NCBI GenBank assembly: GCA_963826145.1 | Contig: CAWGVW010000002.1 | Span: forward strand, 930,001 to 994,000 | DNA from: JBGPLJ01 sp963826145 | GTDB taxonomy: Bacteria; Pseudomonadota; Gammaproteobacteria; Steroidobacterales; Steroidobacteraceae | Direction of reading: 5' to 3' | DNA: 64,000 bases | In this document: one piece after another, positions 41,949 through 54,533 of the stretch | Numbering within the stretch: the stretch's first letter is position 1 | Layout of the letters: each line of letters opens with the position of its first letter | Made by a program: the position numbers and the translations under genes | Notes under the pieces: model-generated | Database searches by the model: none | The model's input: only the letters and a program-made list of their open reading frames with translations | Told to the model about the DNA's origin: nothing

Positions 41949-42803
41949 ATGAGAATCTACAATCTCGTCGGGTACGCGGCGCTCGCATTGCACCTTCTGA
42001 TATCGGCGTTCCTCGCGCCGCCTTGGCTCGGGCCGTGGTGGGGCATGGCGGTCGGCTTCGCGTACCTGCTGGCGTCCTGGTTTCTCGCCGGGCTCTATCT
42101 TTCCGACATCATCCACATGGGCATCGCGCACCGCGCGTTGGACTATAAAGAGTGGTTCATCAAATCGGTGGCGCTCGCCAATAACGCGTTCGGCGTCTAT
42201 GTCGATCCCGTGAGCTGGGTCAACCGGCATCGGCTCCATCATCGATACGCCGACCATGCCGGCGATCCCAACAAGCTCGGCGCCGATGGTTTCTGGAAAA
42301 CGCTGTATCTCTGCCTTTTTCCCTACCCGACGACGATCAACCTGGCGACGGACGACATTCTCAAGACCTGGCCGTTCCGTTTAGTCTCGCAGCCGTTGTT
42401 CATGCTCATCAGTCCCGTTCTGAGCTGCGGCCTGCTGTGGCTGCTTGTTCGCGATTGGAAATTCGCCATCGGGGTCTGGTTCAGCGTTCGAATCTTCGCG
42501 CTCTGGGTCAACATGATCCAGAACTACTGGACCCACGACCGCCGGTTCGGCACGCGGCGATATGACGATGACGACAACGCGATGAACATCGGCGACTGGC
42601 TACCGGTGATGGCAACCTTCAGCGCTTGTTGGCAGAACAATCATCACCACTATGCGCATCTGCTGCGGCTCACGCATGATCCGGCCGAATTCGATTTCGG
42701 CTATCGCACGGTGCGAGTGATGGGTGCCCTCGGGCTCGTCAAGCCATCCAAGACGGGAACGAACAAGCCGAGCGACGTGGCGCTTGCAGAGATCGCTCTC
42801 TAA
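41949..42803 (+). CDS. Acyl-lipid/acyl-CoA desaturase-like membrane di-iron enzyme
   Basis: 284 residues, several membrane helices and three histidine clusters: HMGIAH (about 56), HRLHHRYADH (about 94) and NNHHHYAH (about 233). This matches the fatty-acid desaturase-1 layout. The enzyme inserts double bonds in acyl chains at the inner membrane using di-iron and oxygen. It converges with a sterol-desaturase-type gene, so the two lie in a small lipid-modification patch. Confidence 0.85.
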   Translation: MRIYNLVGYAALALHLLISAFLAPPWLGPWWGMAVGFAYLLASWFLAGLYLSDIIHMGIAHRALDYKEWFIKSVALANNAFGVYVDPVSWVNRHRLHHRYADHAGDPNKLGADGFWKTLYLCLFPYPTTINLATDDILKTWPFRLVSQPLFMLISPVLSCGLLWLLVRDWKFAIGVWFSVRIFALWVNMIQNYWTHDRRFGTRRYDDDDNAMNIGDWLPVMATFSACWQNNHHHYAHLLRLTHDPAEFDFGYRTVRVMGALGLVKPSKTGTNKPSDVALAEIAL

Positions 42804-42819
42804 CAACGCGCTCGAGGCG

Positions 42820-43944
42820 TTACGCCCGCCTGAACGGCGCGAGGAACTGCGCAAAGAATCCCGGCGGAACCGACGCGTTGATTAAGCCGTAGCGCTGCGG
42901 CCACGCGTCCTTCGGAAGATAGTAAGTCCCGAACAGCCGATCGATGAAGGGCCAGTGGATGGCGAAGTTGACGTCGGCCGCCTCGGCATCCGCGGCGTGA
43001 TGCCAATGGTGATAGCGCACCGTCACGAACCACGGCTCGAGCCAGCGCGGACGCGGACCAAAATCCGTGTGGCAGAACGTCGCGTGGAACGAGACGAAGA
43101 CCAGGTACCCGGCCATCGCACTCTGCGAGAACCCGCACAACGTCATCGGAATCAGAATAAGGCTGCGCGTGATCAGGATATCGACGAAGTGGGAACGCGA
43201 GCCCGCGATCCAGTCCATCGTCTGGATGGAATGATGGATGGCGTGAAAGCGCCAGAGGAAGGGAATCTTGTGGAAAGCCCGGTGCGTCGCGTACTGGGCG
43301 AAGTCCGCCACCACGATCGCGAGCGGCAGCTGGACCCAGAATGGCCAGCTCCCCACGGTCTTCGCGAGCGTCGGGATGGCGAGCCATTGGAAGAGAACAG
43401 TCGTGGGCAGGATCATCACGAAGGTGATGAGCTGCGCGGGCAGATGCGTCATCACGAAATAGAAAGCGTCGGTCGTCCACTGGGGCCGGAACGTTTTCTG
43501 TCCCTTGTGCAGCGGCCAGAATCGCTCGACCGGGGTAAAGAAAATCGTCATCACGAAGAGGTCCAGCAGAAACCAGTCGAAGCCGAGGCCGACGCTGGTC
43601 TTTACCTCGTCCGGCAACGTCGTATTGCCGCCGCCGATCAGTGCCGCCGCGAGACCGAGCGTTACTCCGGTGAGCGCGAGAACCTTGCGTTGACGCAGGA
43701 GCGCGGAGACGGCGCCGAGGAGGAGTGCCACGACGATCGTGCCCTGAATGAGGAGCCGCATGATCCCCATCGGATAATGCGCACGCGCATCGGGAAGCGT
43801 CAGCAACGCCGGAAAGTGCAGGCAGAGTGCGCCACCGAAGCCGAGCAATCCGAAGAAGATGGATGAGACGCCGCTGACCCAGCCGCTCCCGAGCCCAGTC
43901 GGCTCCGAATCTCCGAATACTTTATTGAAGAAGGCGTCGGACAT
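42820..43944 (-). CDS. Sterol desaturase / fatty acid hydroxylase superfamily protein
   Basis: 374 residues from the ATG at 43944; an upstream ATG at 43995 adds a non-hydrophobic lead. The histidine motifs are HRAFHK, FHAIHHS and HHWHHAADAE, as in membrane di-iron hydroxylases. The N-terminal 130 residues add extra helices not needed for the fold. Substrate unknown (fatty acid, sterol or carotenoid). Confidence 0.86.
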   Translation of the reverse strand: MSDAFFNKVFGDSEPTGLGSGWVSGVSSIFFGLLGFGGALCLHFPALLTLPDARAHYPMGIMRLLIQGTIVVALLLGAVSALLRQRKVLALTGVTLGLAAALIGGGNTTLPDEVKTSVGLGFDWFLLDLFVMTIFFTPVERFWPLHKGQKTFRPQWTTDAFYFVMTHLPAQLITFVMILPTTVLFQWLAIPTLAKTVGSWPFWVQLPLAIVVADFAQYATHRAFHKIPFLWRFHAIHHSIQTMDWIAGSRSHFVDILITRSLILIPMTLCGFSQSAMAGYLVFVSFHATFCHTDFGPRPRWLEPWFVTVRYHHWHHAADAEAADVNFAIHWPFIDRLFGTYYLPKDAWPQRYGLINASVPPGFFAQFLAPFRRA

Positions 43945-44061
43945 TTCCCAAGAATAGACGCGCAATTTTGTGGGCGCCAGCGCGTCCAGCGCCACGACTC
44001 CAATTTGGTGGCGATGTTCGCATCCTCGCGTTCGTATCTGTGACGCGCGTCGCGCGCGTGT

Positions 44062-45186
44062 CTAGTGACTCACGCTGCCGTTCTGCGGCGTCAACGTGAC
44101 CGCATTGGCCCCGGCGTGCAGATCGAGAGGCAGGTGCCAAACCAGCGAGTGGCCCTGATAGGGCGCGAAGCCGACGAGATAGTAGTGCCCCGGCTTGAGA
44201 GCGCCCGTCTGAGCGTGGCCGGAAGCATCGCTGACGGCTCCGGTCAGCGTGCCGGTCGTCATTGCAGCGAAGCCGTGGTTGCAGCGCTCCTGAGTGCCGC
44301 CCTGGCCAATCTTGCAGGCGGCAAACAGACTTTCGATGGGCCCTACGCCGGGATTCGGATCGAACCCTGCCTTCATCAGATTAACGTCCGGATTCTGTGT
44401 TGTAACGTAGATCTTGGTGCCGGCGGGCGCCGGCGAGAATTGACCGTTCGACATCACGCCGATACTCAGATTGAGAATCGCCGACGCGGCGGGGCCCGCG
44501 CCCGCGGCCGGTTGAGCTGTTGCGACCGCCGGCTTCGCAGTGGCGGTGACGCGCGCCATGGCGCAGCCGAAGAAGGCGGCGACCACGTGATCGTGATCGG
44601 AAAATCCGAAGATGAAGGCAATCGGATCGGGGTCGGTCGGGATGACAATCACATTGGCGCCATCGCTGCGGTATTCCACGTGGTTGAGTATTTCCTCATG
44701 CCCGTCGGGCGCCACCCAATTGAGTGCCGTCGGTGTGAATGCGACCACGCCCTTGCCGAACACCGACTGACAGGCGCCACCCAACGCACCGTTGACCACT
44801 TCACTGGTCCCGGGGAAGGCGCCCAGGATTCCGAGGTCGACCGGTTTGGACGCCAGCTGTCGCCAGCGACCGAGCAAGGGGTTCTTCGCCGGCGGCAACA
44901 GGGGCTTCTCTTTCAGACGCATCGCGGCGCCGCCGCCGCTCGCACCGCCACCGCTCGCGCCGCCTTGTGGCGAATACGCGGCGTAGTTCTGGTCGAGCCG
45001 CTGCTGCATCTCCGCGTTCTGCTGCTGGACCTGCGCTGCGCTTTCCTGTTCCTGGCGCTGCAGCTCCATGCTGCCCTGGTACGAGCTGGGATCGGGAATC
45101 TCCCCAGGAATATTCTGCGCCACCGCGTTCCACGCGACCGTCGAGGCAGTGAGGATCGGGATGGCCAATAGATAGATACGCGACAT
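44062..45186 (-). CDS. Secreted protein with Gln-rich and Gly-rich segments
   Basis: 374 residues with a signal peptide (SRIYLLAIPILTASTVAW). A Gln/Glu-rich stretch (QRQEQESAAQVQQQNAEMQ) and a Gly/Ser/Ala repeat (GGASGGGASGGG) precede two beta-rich parts. The C-terminal part (GTLTGAVSDASGHAQTGALKPGHYYLVGF) looks like a carboxypeptidase-regulatory-type Ig domain. Function unknown. Confidence 0.65.
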   Translation of the reverse strand: MSRIYLLAIPILTASTVAWNAVAQNIPGEIPDPSSYQGSMELQRQEQESAAQVQQQNAEMQQRLDQNYAAYSPQGGASGGGASGGGAAMRLKEKPLLPPAKNPLLGRWRQLASKPVDLGILGAFPGTSEVVNGALGGACQSVFGKGVVAFTPTALNWVAPDGHEEILNHVEYRSDGANVIVIPTDPDPIAFIFGFSDHDHVVAAFFGCAMARVTATAKPAVATAQPAAGAGPAASAILNLSIGVMSNGQFSPAPAGTKIYVTTQNPDVNLMKAGFDPNPGVGPIESLFAACKIGQGGTQERCNHGFAAMTTGTLTGAVSDASGHAQTGALKPGHYYLVGFAPYQGHSLVWHLPLDLHAGANAVTLTPQNGSVSH

Positions 45187-45350
45187 GGCGGCTCCCCTTG
45201 TTCGATGTTGGTTGCTTGGGTAGCAGCGGCAAGGCTAACGCCAAAGGCCCGCGGCGTCGACGAAGATGACAACTGAACCGGCATGTTGTAAACAGCGCCT
45301 GCCGAGGCGGGTTTCCAATGACAACGACAAGTCATTTCAAAGGAGAGGCC

Positions 45351-45740
45351 ATGTCCATCGAGCTTCGCTACCTCGTCTACGTCACGATTCTCACGGGGCT
45401 GATATGGGTGCCGTATATCCTCAACACGATCATGGTCCGGGGGCTCCTCGACGCGGTTGGCTATCCTGAGAATCCCAAGCCGCTTTCACCGTGGGCCCGC
45501 CGCATGAAGGCTGCGCACTCCAACGCCGTCGAGAACCTGGTGATCTTTGCGACGCTGGTGCTGGCGGCCCACGCCCTCGGCATCAGTAACGCCGCGATCG
45601 CAAGCTCCGCGATGGTGTATTTCTGGGCGCGCGTGGTTCATCTCGCGGCCTTCACCTTCGGCATTCCCTGGGTGCGCACCGGAGCCTTCGTCGTCGGCGT
45701 CCTCGCTCAAGCGTGCATCGCCTGGCATCTGCTCGCCTGA
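45351..45740 (+). CDS. MAPEG family membrane protein
   Basis: 129 residues from the ATG at 45351, with AGGAG 6 bp upstream. Four helices and the motif AHSNAVENLVIFATLVLAA fit MAPEG proteins (membrane-associated eicosanoid/glutathione metabolism family). Bacterial members are small glutathione-transferase-like membrane proteins of mostly unknown substrate. Confidence 0.84.
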   Translation: MSIELRYLVYVTILTGLIWVPYILNTIMVRGLLDAVGYPENPKPLSPWARRMKAAHSNAVENLVIFATLVLAAHALGISNAAIASSAMVYFWARVVHLAAFTFGIPWVRTGAFVVGVLAQACIAWHLLA

Positions 45741-45787
45741 TGTTGTCAGCCACGCGGACTTCTACCTACGTCGCTGCGGGATCACAC

Positions 45788-45800
45788 GATAGAGGCTATC
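45788..45800. promoter_or_regulatory. Palindrome upstream of katG
   Basis: GATAG-AGG-CTATC lies about 100 bp before the katG start and is followed by another GATAG at 45811-45815. Short GATAG/CTATC half-sites recall OxyR sites, but the spacing does not match the known OxyR pattern. A peroxide-response operator is possible. Confidence 0.3.
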
Positions 45801-45854
45801 AATCGATTCCGATAGAATGAAAGTGAATGGATGTATCGGTGTCCGCGTGCTTAG

Positions 45855-48093
<2,239 letters not shown>

Positions 48094-48103
48094 TGTAGGA
48101 TCC

Positions 48104-49120
<1,017 letters not shown>

Positions 49121-49147
49121 CTACCCACGGTAGCTTACTCCTCCCCT

Positions 49148-49618
49148 ATGCAACGCCTATCCTCGAAGTGGACGCTCGTCTCCAAGCGCATCTTTCCCGT
49201 CGTATGGATTGCGGTCCTCGGGGCGTTCGCTATTCCACTGATCCTCGGCAGCCGCGCGGGCACGCCGATTGATCCGGTGATCTTTATTGCGCCTATCGTC
49301 GCGACCGTCATCGCATTTTTCGTGATGAAACGGACGGTATTCAATCTCGTCGATGAGGTTTGGGATCGCGGCGACGATCTGCTTGTGCGGAACAAGGGGC
49401 AGGAGGATCGTATCCCGCTCGAGAACATCATGAACGTGAGCTACACGATGTTCGGCAACAACCGCCGCGCGACGTTGAAGCTGCGCACACCGTGTCGCTT
49501 CGGGTCCGAGGTGGCATTCATGCCGGTGGCGCCCGCGTGGCGCCTTACTTTCTTCAAGAATCCGATCCTCGAGGCACTGATTGACCGCATCGACGCGGCG
49601 CGGCGGCTAAAGACGTAG
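49148..49618 (+). CDS. Membrane protein of unknown function
   Basis: 156 residues, two N-terminal hydrophobic helices (VVWIAVLGAFAIPLIL and VIFIAPIVATVIAFFV), then a beta-rich cytoplasmic part with DRIPLENIMNVSYTMF that recalls bacterial PH-like domains. Function unknown. Confidence 0.65.
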   Translation: MQRLSSKWTLVSKRIFPVVWIAVLGAFAIPLILGSRAGTPIDPVIFIAPIVATVIAFFVMKRTVFNLVDEVWDRGDDLLVRNKGQEDRIPLENIMNVSYTMFGNNRRATLKLRTPCRFGSEVAFMPVAPAWRLTFFKNPILEALIDRIDAARRLKT

Positions 49619-49644
49619 GGCATCCGCGCCGATATCGGTGCGCT

Positions 49645-50004
49645 ATGGATACGTCGAAAATCCTGTCGTTTCGTCACCCGTCGCAGGCAGAGCTCCTCCT
49701 GGAGTCATTGCTCAAGACCCTGGACCGATTGCCAAGGCATGCCCGCAGGGTGAGCGATCGCAGCTACCTCCCCTCGGTGCTGCAGAAGATCGCCATCCGC
49801 GCGACGAAGCAACGAGTACGTTGGAGCGCGTGGAGCCGGGACAACGCCGTGTGGTTCTTTACGGCGGAAGTCACACTGGTGCCTTCCGGCGCGATGCGAC
49901 GTCCGGCTCTCAAGATCACCGGATACAACGAGAAGGGGAAGCTCACCGAATGCGGCGTGTGGGTGAACATGCCGCAGCGCGGATGGCGTAGGTGCGCGCT
50001 GTAG
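49645..50004 (+). CDS. Hypothetical protein
   Basis: 119 residues, basic, no signal peptide, no membrane segment. It follows the membrane protein gene by 26 bp on the same strand. No family is recognised; codon use is like its neighbours. Confidence 0.5.
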   Translation: MDTSKILSFRHPSQAELLLESLLKTLDRLPRHARRVSDRSYLPSVLQKIAIRATKQRVRWSAWSRDNAVWFFTAEVTLVPSGAMRRPALKITGYNEKGKLTECGVWVNMPQRGWRRCAL

Positions 50005-50027
50005 CGCATGCACGGCCGCGGGTCCAG

Positions 50028-50607
50028 TCAGATGCCGGCCTGACTCGGCGTGTGATTGAAGGTGTACTCGGCGATTTGCCGCTCTTGGCGTCCGGCCACA
50101 GCGACCAGTTGCATCGTCTGAGTCGTCTTCGGGCTCCGGCGGAGCCCGACCACGCTCGGTGCGAGCACAATCGTGCCGGCCGCGGAGTCGAACGGAACAT
50201 CTTCGATCCGCCAGCGCGCGTTCGTTGCCGAGTCGTGGACGTGGAGATCGAGCCGCGCAACACCCTGTAGCGGCGCGCGCAGATAGGCGACCACCAAGTC
50301 ATCGTCGGCCGTCGCAGTGCAGTTCACGCTGCCGCCGGGCTGGAGGTCGTATTTGCGCACGCGAACGCCGACGCCTTGCAGCCGTTCGACGTACGGCGCG
50401 GAGAGCACCGCGTGCAGGGTTCCAGCTCGCGCCGCGTGCTTGACGCCGTCGCCCAGTTGCGCGAGATCGCGCAGCCGCGCGCCGCAATCTTCGCAGGCGA
50501 AGAGATGTTCTTCGAACTCCGATTCCTCGACGTCCTGGAGGTCTCGCAGCCAGTAGGCGAGGAGGGTTGCCGTCGGAACCGCAACAGGGACAGCGAGTCG
50601 AGTTCAT
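50028..50607 (-). pseudogene. Zinc-finger anti-sigma factor, disrupted by one +1 shift
   Basis: The ATG at 50607 overlaps the sigma gene's stop (ATGA). The N-terminus MNSTRCPCCGSD is in one frame. Removing one base at 50570-50571 joins it to ATLLAYWLRDLQDVEE and then FACEDCGARLRDLAQLGD, a typical zf-HC2 anti-sigma domain. The C-terminal 130 residues are beta-rich (SVNCTATADDDLVVAYL) and end at 50028. The protein should bind the ECF sigma factor encoded upstream. Confidence 0.75.
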
Positions 50608-51227
50608 GAGGCGTCCCTCCCCGCATCCATGCATCCGCGCAGCCGCTCGATGCCGCGATGGCGAATCACACGGACGTTCGCAGCCGTGATGCCGAGCTCC
50701 CGGCCGACCGCATCGGCGGGCCGGTCGTCGTAGAACGTCATTACCAGCACCGCGCGCTCGCGCTCGGGCAGGCGCTCGAGGCACTGCTGCAACCGCTGTG
50801 TGTCGAGCGGCTCGACTGCCTCTTCGACGACACCCGACAGGTCGAGCGCGAACGTATCGAGCAGACGCTCACGCCGCATGACGCCCCGCTTGCCGTCGAT
50901 GACCGTCTGACGGCAGGTGCCGAGAATGAATGAGGCCAGGCGCTCGGGCTCGCGCACCGCACCAGTTCGAAGCTTCTGCAAGGTGAGGATCAGCACGTCC
51001 TGCACGAGATCCGCGGCCGCGGCGTCGCTTCTGAGGTGCCGCAGACCGTAGAGGCGGATGCGCGGCCCAAACCGGCGGCAGAGTTCGGATTCGGCAGCCG
51101 CGTCCCGTTCCGCCGCCGCGGAAATGATCCGTTGCGCGAGCGCCGCGTCGTCCTGTTCGCCGAGAGATGCCTGCTGTCCCACGACCGCAGGATACGACCT
51201 GACTTGCCCGCTCGGAAGTGGCTGCAT
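50604..51227 (-). CDS. ECF-type RNA polymerase sigma factor
   Basis: 207 residues. Region 2 is visible as LCRRFGPRIRLYGLRHLRSDAAAADLVQDV and region 4 as LPERERAVLVMTFYDDRPADAVGRELGITAANVRVIRHRGIERLRG (both quoted in parts). It is co-transcribed with the overlapping zf-HC2 anti-sigma gene. The 27-bp palindrome 10 bp upstream may be part of its own promoter control. Confidence 0.87.
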   Translation of the reverse strand: MQPLPSGQVRSYPAVVGQQASLGEQDDAALAQRIISAAAERDAAAESELCRRFGPRIRLYGLRHLRSDAAAADLVQDVLILTLQKLRTGAVREPERLASFILGTCRQTVIDGKRGVMRRERLLDTFALDLSGVVEEAVEPLDTQRLQQCLERLPERERAVLVMTFYDDRPADAVGRELGITAANVRVIRHRGIERLRGCMDAGRDAS

Positions 51228-51236
51228 GCCAAGGGA

Positions 51237-51263
51237 GTGTAACGACCGGCCGGCTCGTTACAC
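51237..51263. promoter_or_regulatory. Palindrome upstream of the ECF sigma gene
   Basis: GTGTAACGA (51237-51245) and TCGTTACAC (51255-51263) are perfect 9-bp inverted arms around CCGGCCGGC. The site is 10 bp from the sigma start. TGTAAC-type boxes are used as -35 elements by some ECF sigma factors, so autoregulation is possible. Confidence 0.5.
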
Positions 51264-51266
51264 TAA

Positions 51267-51353
51267 AGGGGTCAGAACCAATTAAGTTTGCTCGGCGCTG
51301 GCTGGTGTTGCGCATCGTGCATCGGCGAGGAAACTTAATTGGTTCTGACCCCT
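51267..51353. repeat. Palindromic element, GGGGTCAG variant, between divergent genes
   Basis: Perfect 23-bp arms (51267-51289 and 51331-51353) with a 41-bp loop; the arm begins AGGGGTCAGAACCAATTAAG and closely matches the slyD copy at 19456. This copy lies between divergent genes, so a terminator role alone does not explain the family. Confidence 0.9.
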
Positions 51354-51370
51354 CTCTCATGGAGCGCAGC

Positions 51371-52116
51371 ATGATCACGAACCGCGAGTCCGGCACCAAC
51401 ATCCACGAAATTGCGGACGGCATCTACCGCATCAACACGCCCGTCGCGCTGCCCGGCGCCGGCCAGTTCAACTTCAACCAGTACCTCATCGTCGGACGAC
51501 GCGCCGATGCTCTTTCACACGGGGATGCGCCAGATGTTCCCGCTGGTGCGGGAGGCCATCGACGCCGTGATGCCCGTCGAGCAGCTTGCGCTACGTCGGT
51601 CTCTCGCATTTCGAGTCGGATGAGTGCGGGGCGCTCAATTCATTCCTCGCCGTCGCGCCGAACGCGGCGCCGGTGTGCAGCCAGATCGCGGCAATGGTTT
51701 CGATTGGCGACTTCGCGGATCGCGCACCACGCGCACTCGCGGACGGCGAAACGCTCGATCTCGGCCGCCACAAGATGCGCTGGTTCGACACGCCGCACAT
51801 GCCGCACGCCTGGGAGTGCGGCCTCATGATGGACACCACGACGCGCACGTTCTTCTGCGGCGATCTCTTCACGCAGGGCGGCGGGGGCGACGTTGCGGTG
51901 ACGGAGTCCGACATCCTCGGACCGAGCGAAGCCTTTCGCGCACCCATGGACTACTACGCCCACTCACCGCAGACGGGCGCCATTCTCGAAAAGCTCGCCG
52001 GCGAAAAGCCGACGACGCTCGCCGTCATGCACGGCAGTGCCTGGCGTGGCGATGGAGCTCGGATGTTGCGGGAGTTGGCCGTCTCGCTAAGAGGCAGAGT
52101 CTCGGCGGCCGCCTGA
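51371..52116 (+). pseudogene. MBL-fold metallo-hydrolase, disrupted by two +1 shifts
   Basis: The ATG at 51371 follows GGAG by 6 bp. Three frame segments join into one protein when one base is removed near 51495 (GTCGGACGACG) and one near 51587 (CAGCTTGCGCT): NFNQYLIV, then DDAPMLFHTGMRQMFPLVRE, then RYVGLSHFESDECGALN. The metal ligands include HFESDECG, FDTPHMPHAWECG and CGDLFTQGG. The corrected protein is about 247 residues. It resembles oxygen-sensing flavodiiron/MBL relatives; substrate unknown. Confidence 0.8.
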
Positions 52117-52143
52117 TCAGCGCGTCGCAGTGCGGATCGTCGT

Positions 52144-52773
52144 TTAGCGATTGTCGGTCGGAGTCGTAGCTGCCGGCGGCGCGGCCTTCGACTTCTTTGC
52201 GGCGTTGTCGTCGTGCTGCCCGAAGATCGCGACCAATGTAGCGCCGACGATCGCGGCCAGCGTGATGAGGTTACGCATGAGTCGGCGATGCTTGTCGGGT
52301 TCCTGTCTTACGGCGGCAGCCCGTCGGGGCACGGCCACCTCGGTTGCGCCCGACAACAGGCGCTCAATCCGGGCGATGAATTCGGGCGTCGGCTCGCCGC
52401 CGGCGAGCCGCGACCACTGACGTTCGCGGAACGAGTCCGGCACGCGGGCCGTGGCCTCCGCCGTGTCGTCGATGACCACGGGCAGGAGAAAGGGATGATC
52501 GTCCGCCATCAGGTGCGAGCGCTCGACGCCGAGCCGCCACTCGAGCCGGAAGTACCCTTCGGCCCTGGCCTGGGTATTTGCCGAGATCAGCGGCACGAAG
52601 AGCACGCAGTCCTTGATCTGCGCCCGAATCGATCGGTCCCACGCGTCGCCGCCGCGGAGCTCGCTCTGGTCGACCCACACTTCAACGCCGGCGGCGCGCA
52701 ATCCGTCGGCCAGCCGCCTGGCCGCCGCCGCGTCGTGCGATGAATAGCTGAGGAAGACGGCTCCCGGGTTCAC
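52144..52773 (-). CDS. TIR-domain protein with C-terminal membrane helix
   Basis: 209 residues from a GTG at 52773 that overlaps the upstream stop (GTGA). TIR domain about 5-130: FLSYSSHDAAAARRLADGL, VWVDQSELRGGDAWD, and AEGYFRLEWRLG, in which a Glu in the NADase catalytic position is present. A helix near the end (ITLAAIVGATLVAIFG) likely anchors it in the membrane. Bacterial TIR domains can cleave NAD+ or act in signalling; here pairing with the TPR membrane protein suggests a signalling complex. Confidence 0.82.
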   Translation of the reverse strand: MNPGAVFLSYSSHDAAAARRLADGLRAAGVEVWVDQSELRGGDAWDRSIRAQIKDCVLFVPLISANTQARAEGYFRLEWRLGVERSHLMADDHPFLLPVVIDDTAEATARVPDSFRERQWSRLAGGEPTPEFIARIERLLSGATEVAVPRRAAAVRQEPDKHRRLMRNLITLAAIVGATLVAIFGQHDDNAAKKSKAAPPAATTPTDNR

Positions 52774-54533
52774 GGCCCAAGTCTCGCGACGATCGCCTTG
52801 AAACGCTCCATCTGCCGCAACGGCGCGAGGTCGTGGTCCGTGAGAATCCACTCTCTATCTCCGCGGCCGGTGCCGACCGCGCGGTCGAGAAAATCGAGGG
52901 CGCGATCGTATTCGCCGCCGAGCGAGGCCGTGCAGGCGGCGGTATAGAGCGTGCCGTAGTCGTTTGGCCGCAGCGCGATGGCGCGGTCGAGCAATCGATT
53001 GGCCTCGTCACGACGACCGAGCAGCATCAACACGCCCGCCGCGTGGTCGCTCGCGTACGCGTCGTCGGGATCGAGCGTCAGGCGTCGCTCGATCACCGGC
53101 CAGGAGCGCCGGATGGCGCTCTGCTCGCGGCCATGGTCGCCGATTGCCTGGTATTCCTGGATCGCGAGCGTGATGGGCCGGTAATCGTCCGGCTGCAACT
53201 CGAACGCCAGCTCATACTGCTGGGCGGCGAGCGCATGCTTACCGCGCGCGGCCCAATACTTTGCGTACCAGTAGTGGGCGTGGAAGTGCCGCGGATCGAG
53301 CGCAAGTGCCCGCTCGAATGCCTGCTGCGAACCGTCGAAATCCTTGTTGATGAGCAGAGCATTGCCGCGCGCGACGTAGGCATCCGCCAGATCGGGTGCA
53401 AGCTCGACGGCACGCAGGCTCGCCGCCGCCGCGTCGGCGGGGGATGCGCCGCTCACTTCCTGCCGCTTGCGCATGAGCTGTGTCAGTACGTCGGCGAGAC
53501 CGGCATAGGCATCCGCAAACTTCGGATCGAGGCGAATGGCCTCACGGAACATCTCGACCGAAGCGCGCTGCTCTGCTTCCTTTTCCTTGTTCAAAAGCTG
53601 GCGCCCGCGCAGGTAAAGATCGTAGGCCGCCGCGTTCTTCGTGCCCCGGCGCTTGAGGCGCGAGGCGTCCGCGTCGAGGAGCTTGACGCGAAGCGCATCG
53701 ACGATCTGGCGCGCGATTTCCTCCTGCATGGCGAAGATGTCCTCGACGCCGCGATCGAAGGTCTGCGACCAGAGGTGAAAGCCATCGGCGGCGTTGATGA
53801 GCTGCGCGGTGATGCGAAGGCGCTCGCCCGCCTTGCGCACGCTTCCTTCGAGGAACGATTGCACGTTGAGGAGCTGTCCCACCTCGCGCGGCTGAAGCGC
53901 GCGGTTCTTGAGCTGGAACGACGCGGAACGCGATGCGACGCGCAGGCCGCTCACTGCGCAGAGCGCGTTGATGATCTCTTCCGAAATGCCCTCGCAGAAA
54001 TAATCCTGGTTCTTCGCTTCGCTCATGTCGGCGAACGCAAGAATCGCGACACGGGGCTCGCCTTGGGGAACCTGCGCGGTCGCCGCGTAACGCGGCCCAG
54101 GCGCGATCGCCGCCGGTCGTCGCGCGATCAGTCGATCGACGAGGAGCGCGATGACCATCACCGCGAGCACGGCGAGCATCGTCTCGCTGCTCGCCCGGTG
54201 CAGCACGAGCCGATCGACGAGGAGGGCGATCGCGGCGAGGAGCAGCACGGTGACAATCACGGCATCGAGCGTGCGCGCGCTGAAGAAGCCGGCTCGCGCC
54301 CGGGCGAAATCCTTGAGCCACGAACCGACGATGACGATGGGCAGGCCGGCCGCGAACGCGTAGATGAGCCACGGTACCGCGTGATGAATCGGCTCGAACG
54401 ATTCGCCGATCACCGTGACGACGTGCACGACGAGCCACGCGAAGCCGAGGTAAGCCGCGGTCAGGCGGAAGACGTTGTGGCGCCTCAGCCTTTCGAGAAA
54501 CTGGAATTCGAGTCCGCCGCCGTGGCCGCTCAA
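52770..54533 (-). CDS. Membrane TPR protein with TolB-like/FlgO-like domain
   Basis: 587 residues. Four hydrophobic helices come first (about 25-150), then a TolB N-terminal-like domain of the type found beside class III cyclases (PRVAILAFADMSEAKNQDYFCEGISEEI, LLNVQSFLEGSVRKAGERLRITAQLI), then about eight TPR units (300-580). This layout is common in adenylate-cyclase or winged-helix fusions; here the effector is instead the separately encoded TIR protein, coupled by a 4-bp overlap. Confidence 0.82.
   Translation of the reverse strand: MSGHGGGLEFQFLERLRRHNVFRLTAAYLGFAWLVVHVVTVIGESFEPIHHAVPWLIYAFAAGLPIVIVGSWLKDFARARAGFFSARTLDAVIVTVLLLAAIALLVDRLVLHRASSETMLAVLAVMVIALLVDRLIARRPAAIAPGPRYAATAQVPQGEPRVAILAFADMSEAKNQDYFCEGISEEIINALCAVSGLRVASRSASFQLKNRALQPREVGQLLNVQSFLEGSVRKAGERLRITAQLINAADGFHLWSQTFDRGVEDIFAMQEEIARQIVDALRVKLLDADASRLKRRGTKNAAAYDLYLRGRQLLNKEKEAEQRASVEMFREAIRLDPKFADAYAGLADVLTQLMRKRQEVSGASPADAAAASLRAVELAPDLADAYVARGNALLINKDFDGSQQAFERALALDPRHFHAHYWYAKYWAARGKHALAAQQYELAFELQPDDYRPITLAIQEYQAIGDHGREQSAIRRSWPVIERRLTLDPDDAYASDHAAGVLMLLGRRDEANRLLDRAIALRPNDYGTLYTAACTASLGGEYDRALDFLDRAVGTGRGDREWILTDHDLAPLRQMERFKAIVARLGP

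Noticed and set aside
45788..45815. OxyR binding site upstream of katG
   Set aside because: GATAG and CTATC half-sites are present, but their spacing is shorter than the known four-part OxyR pattern; kept only as a low-confidence palindrome.
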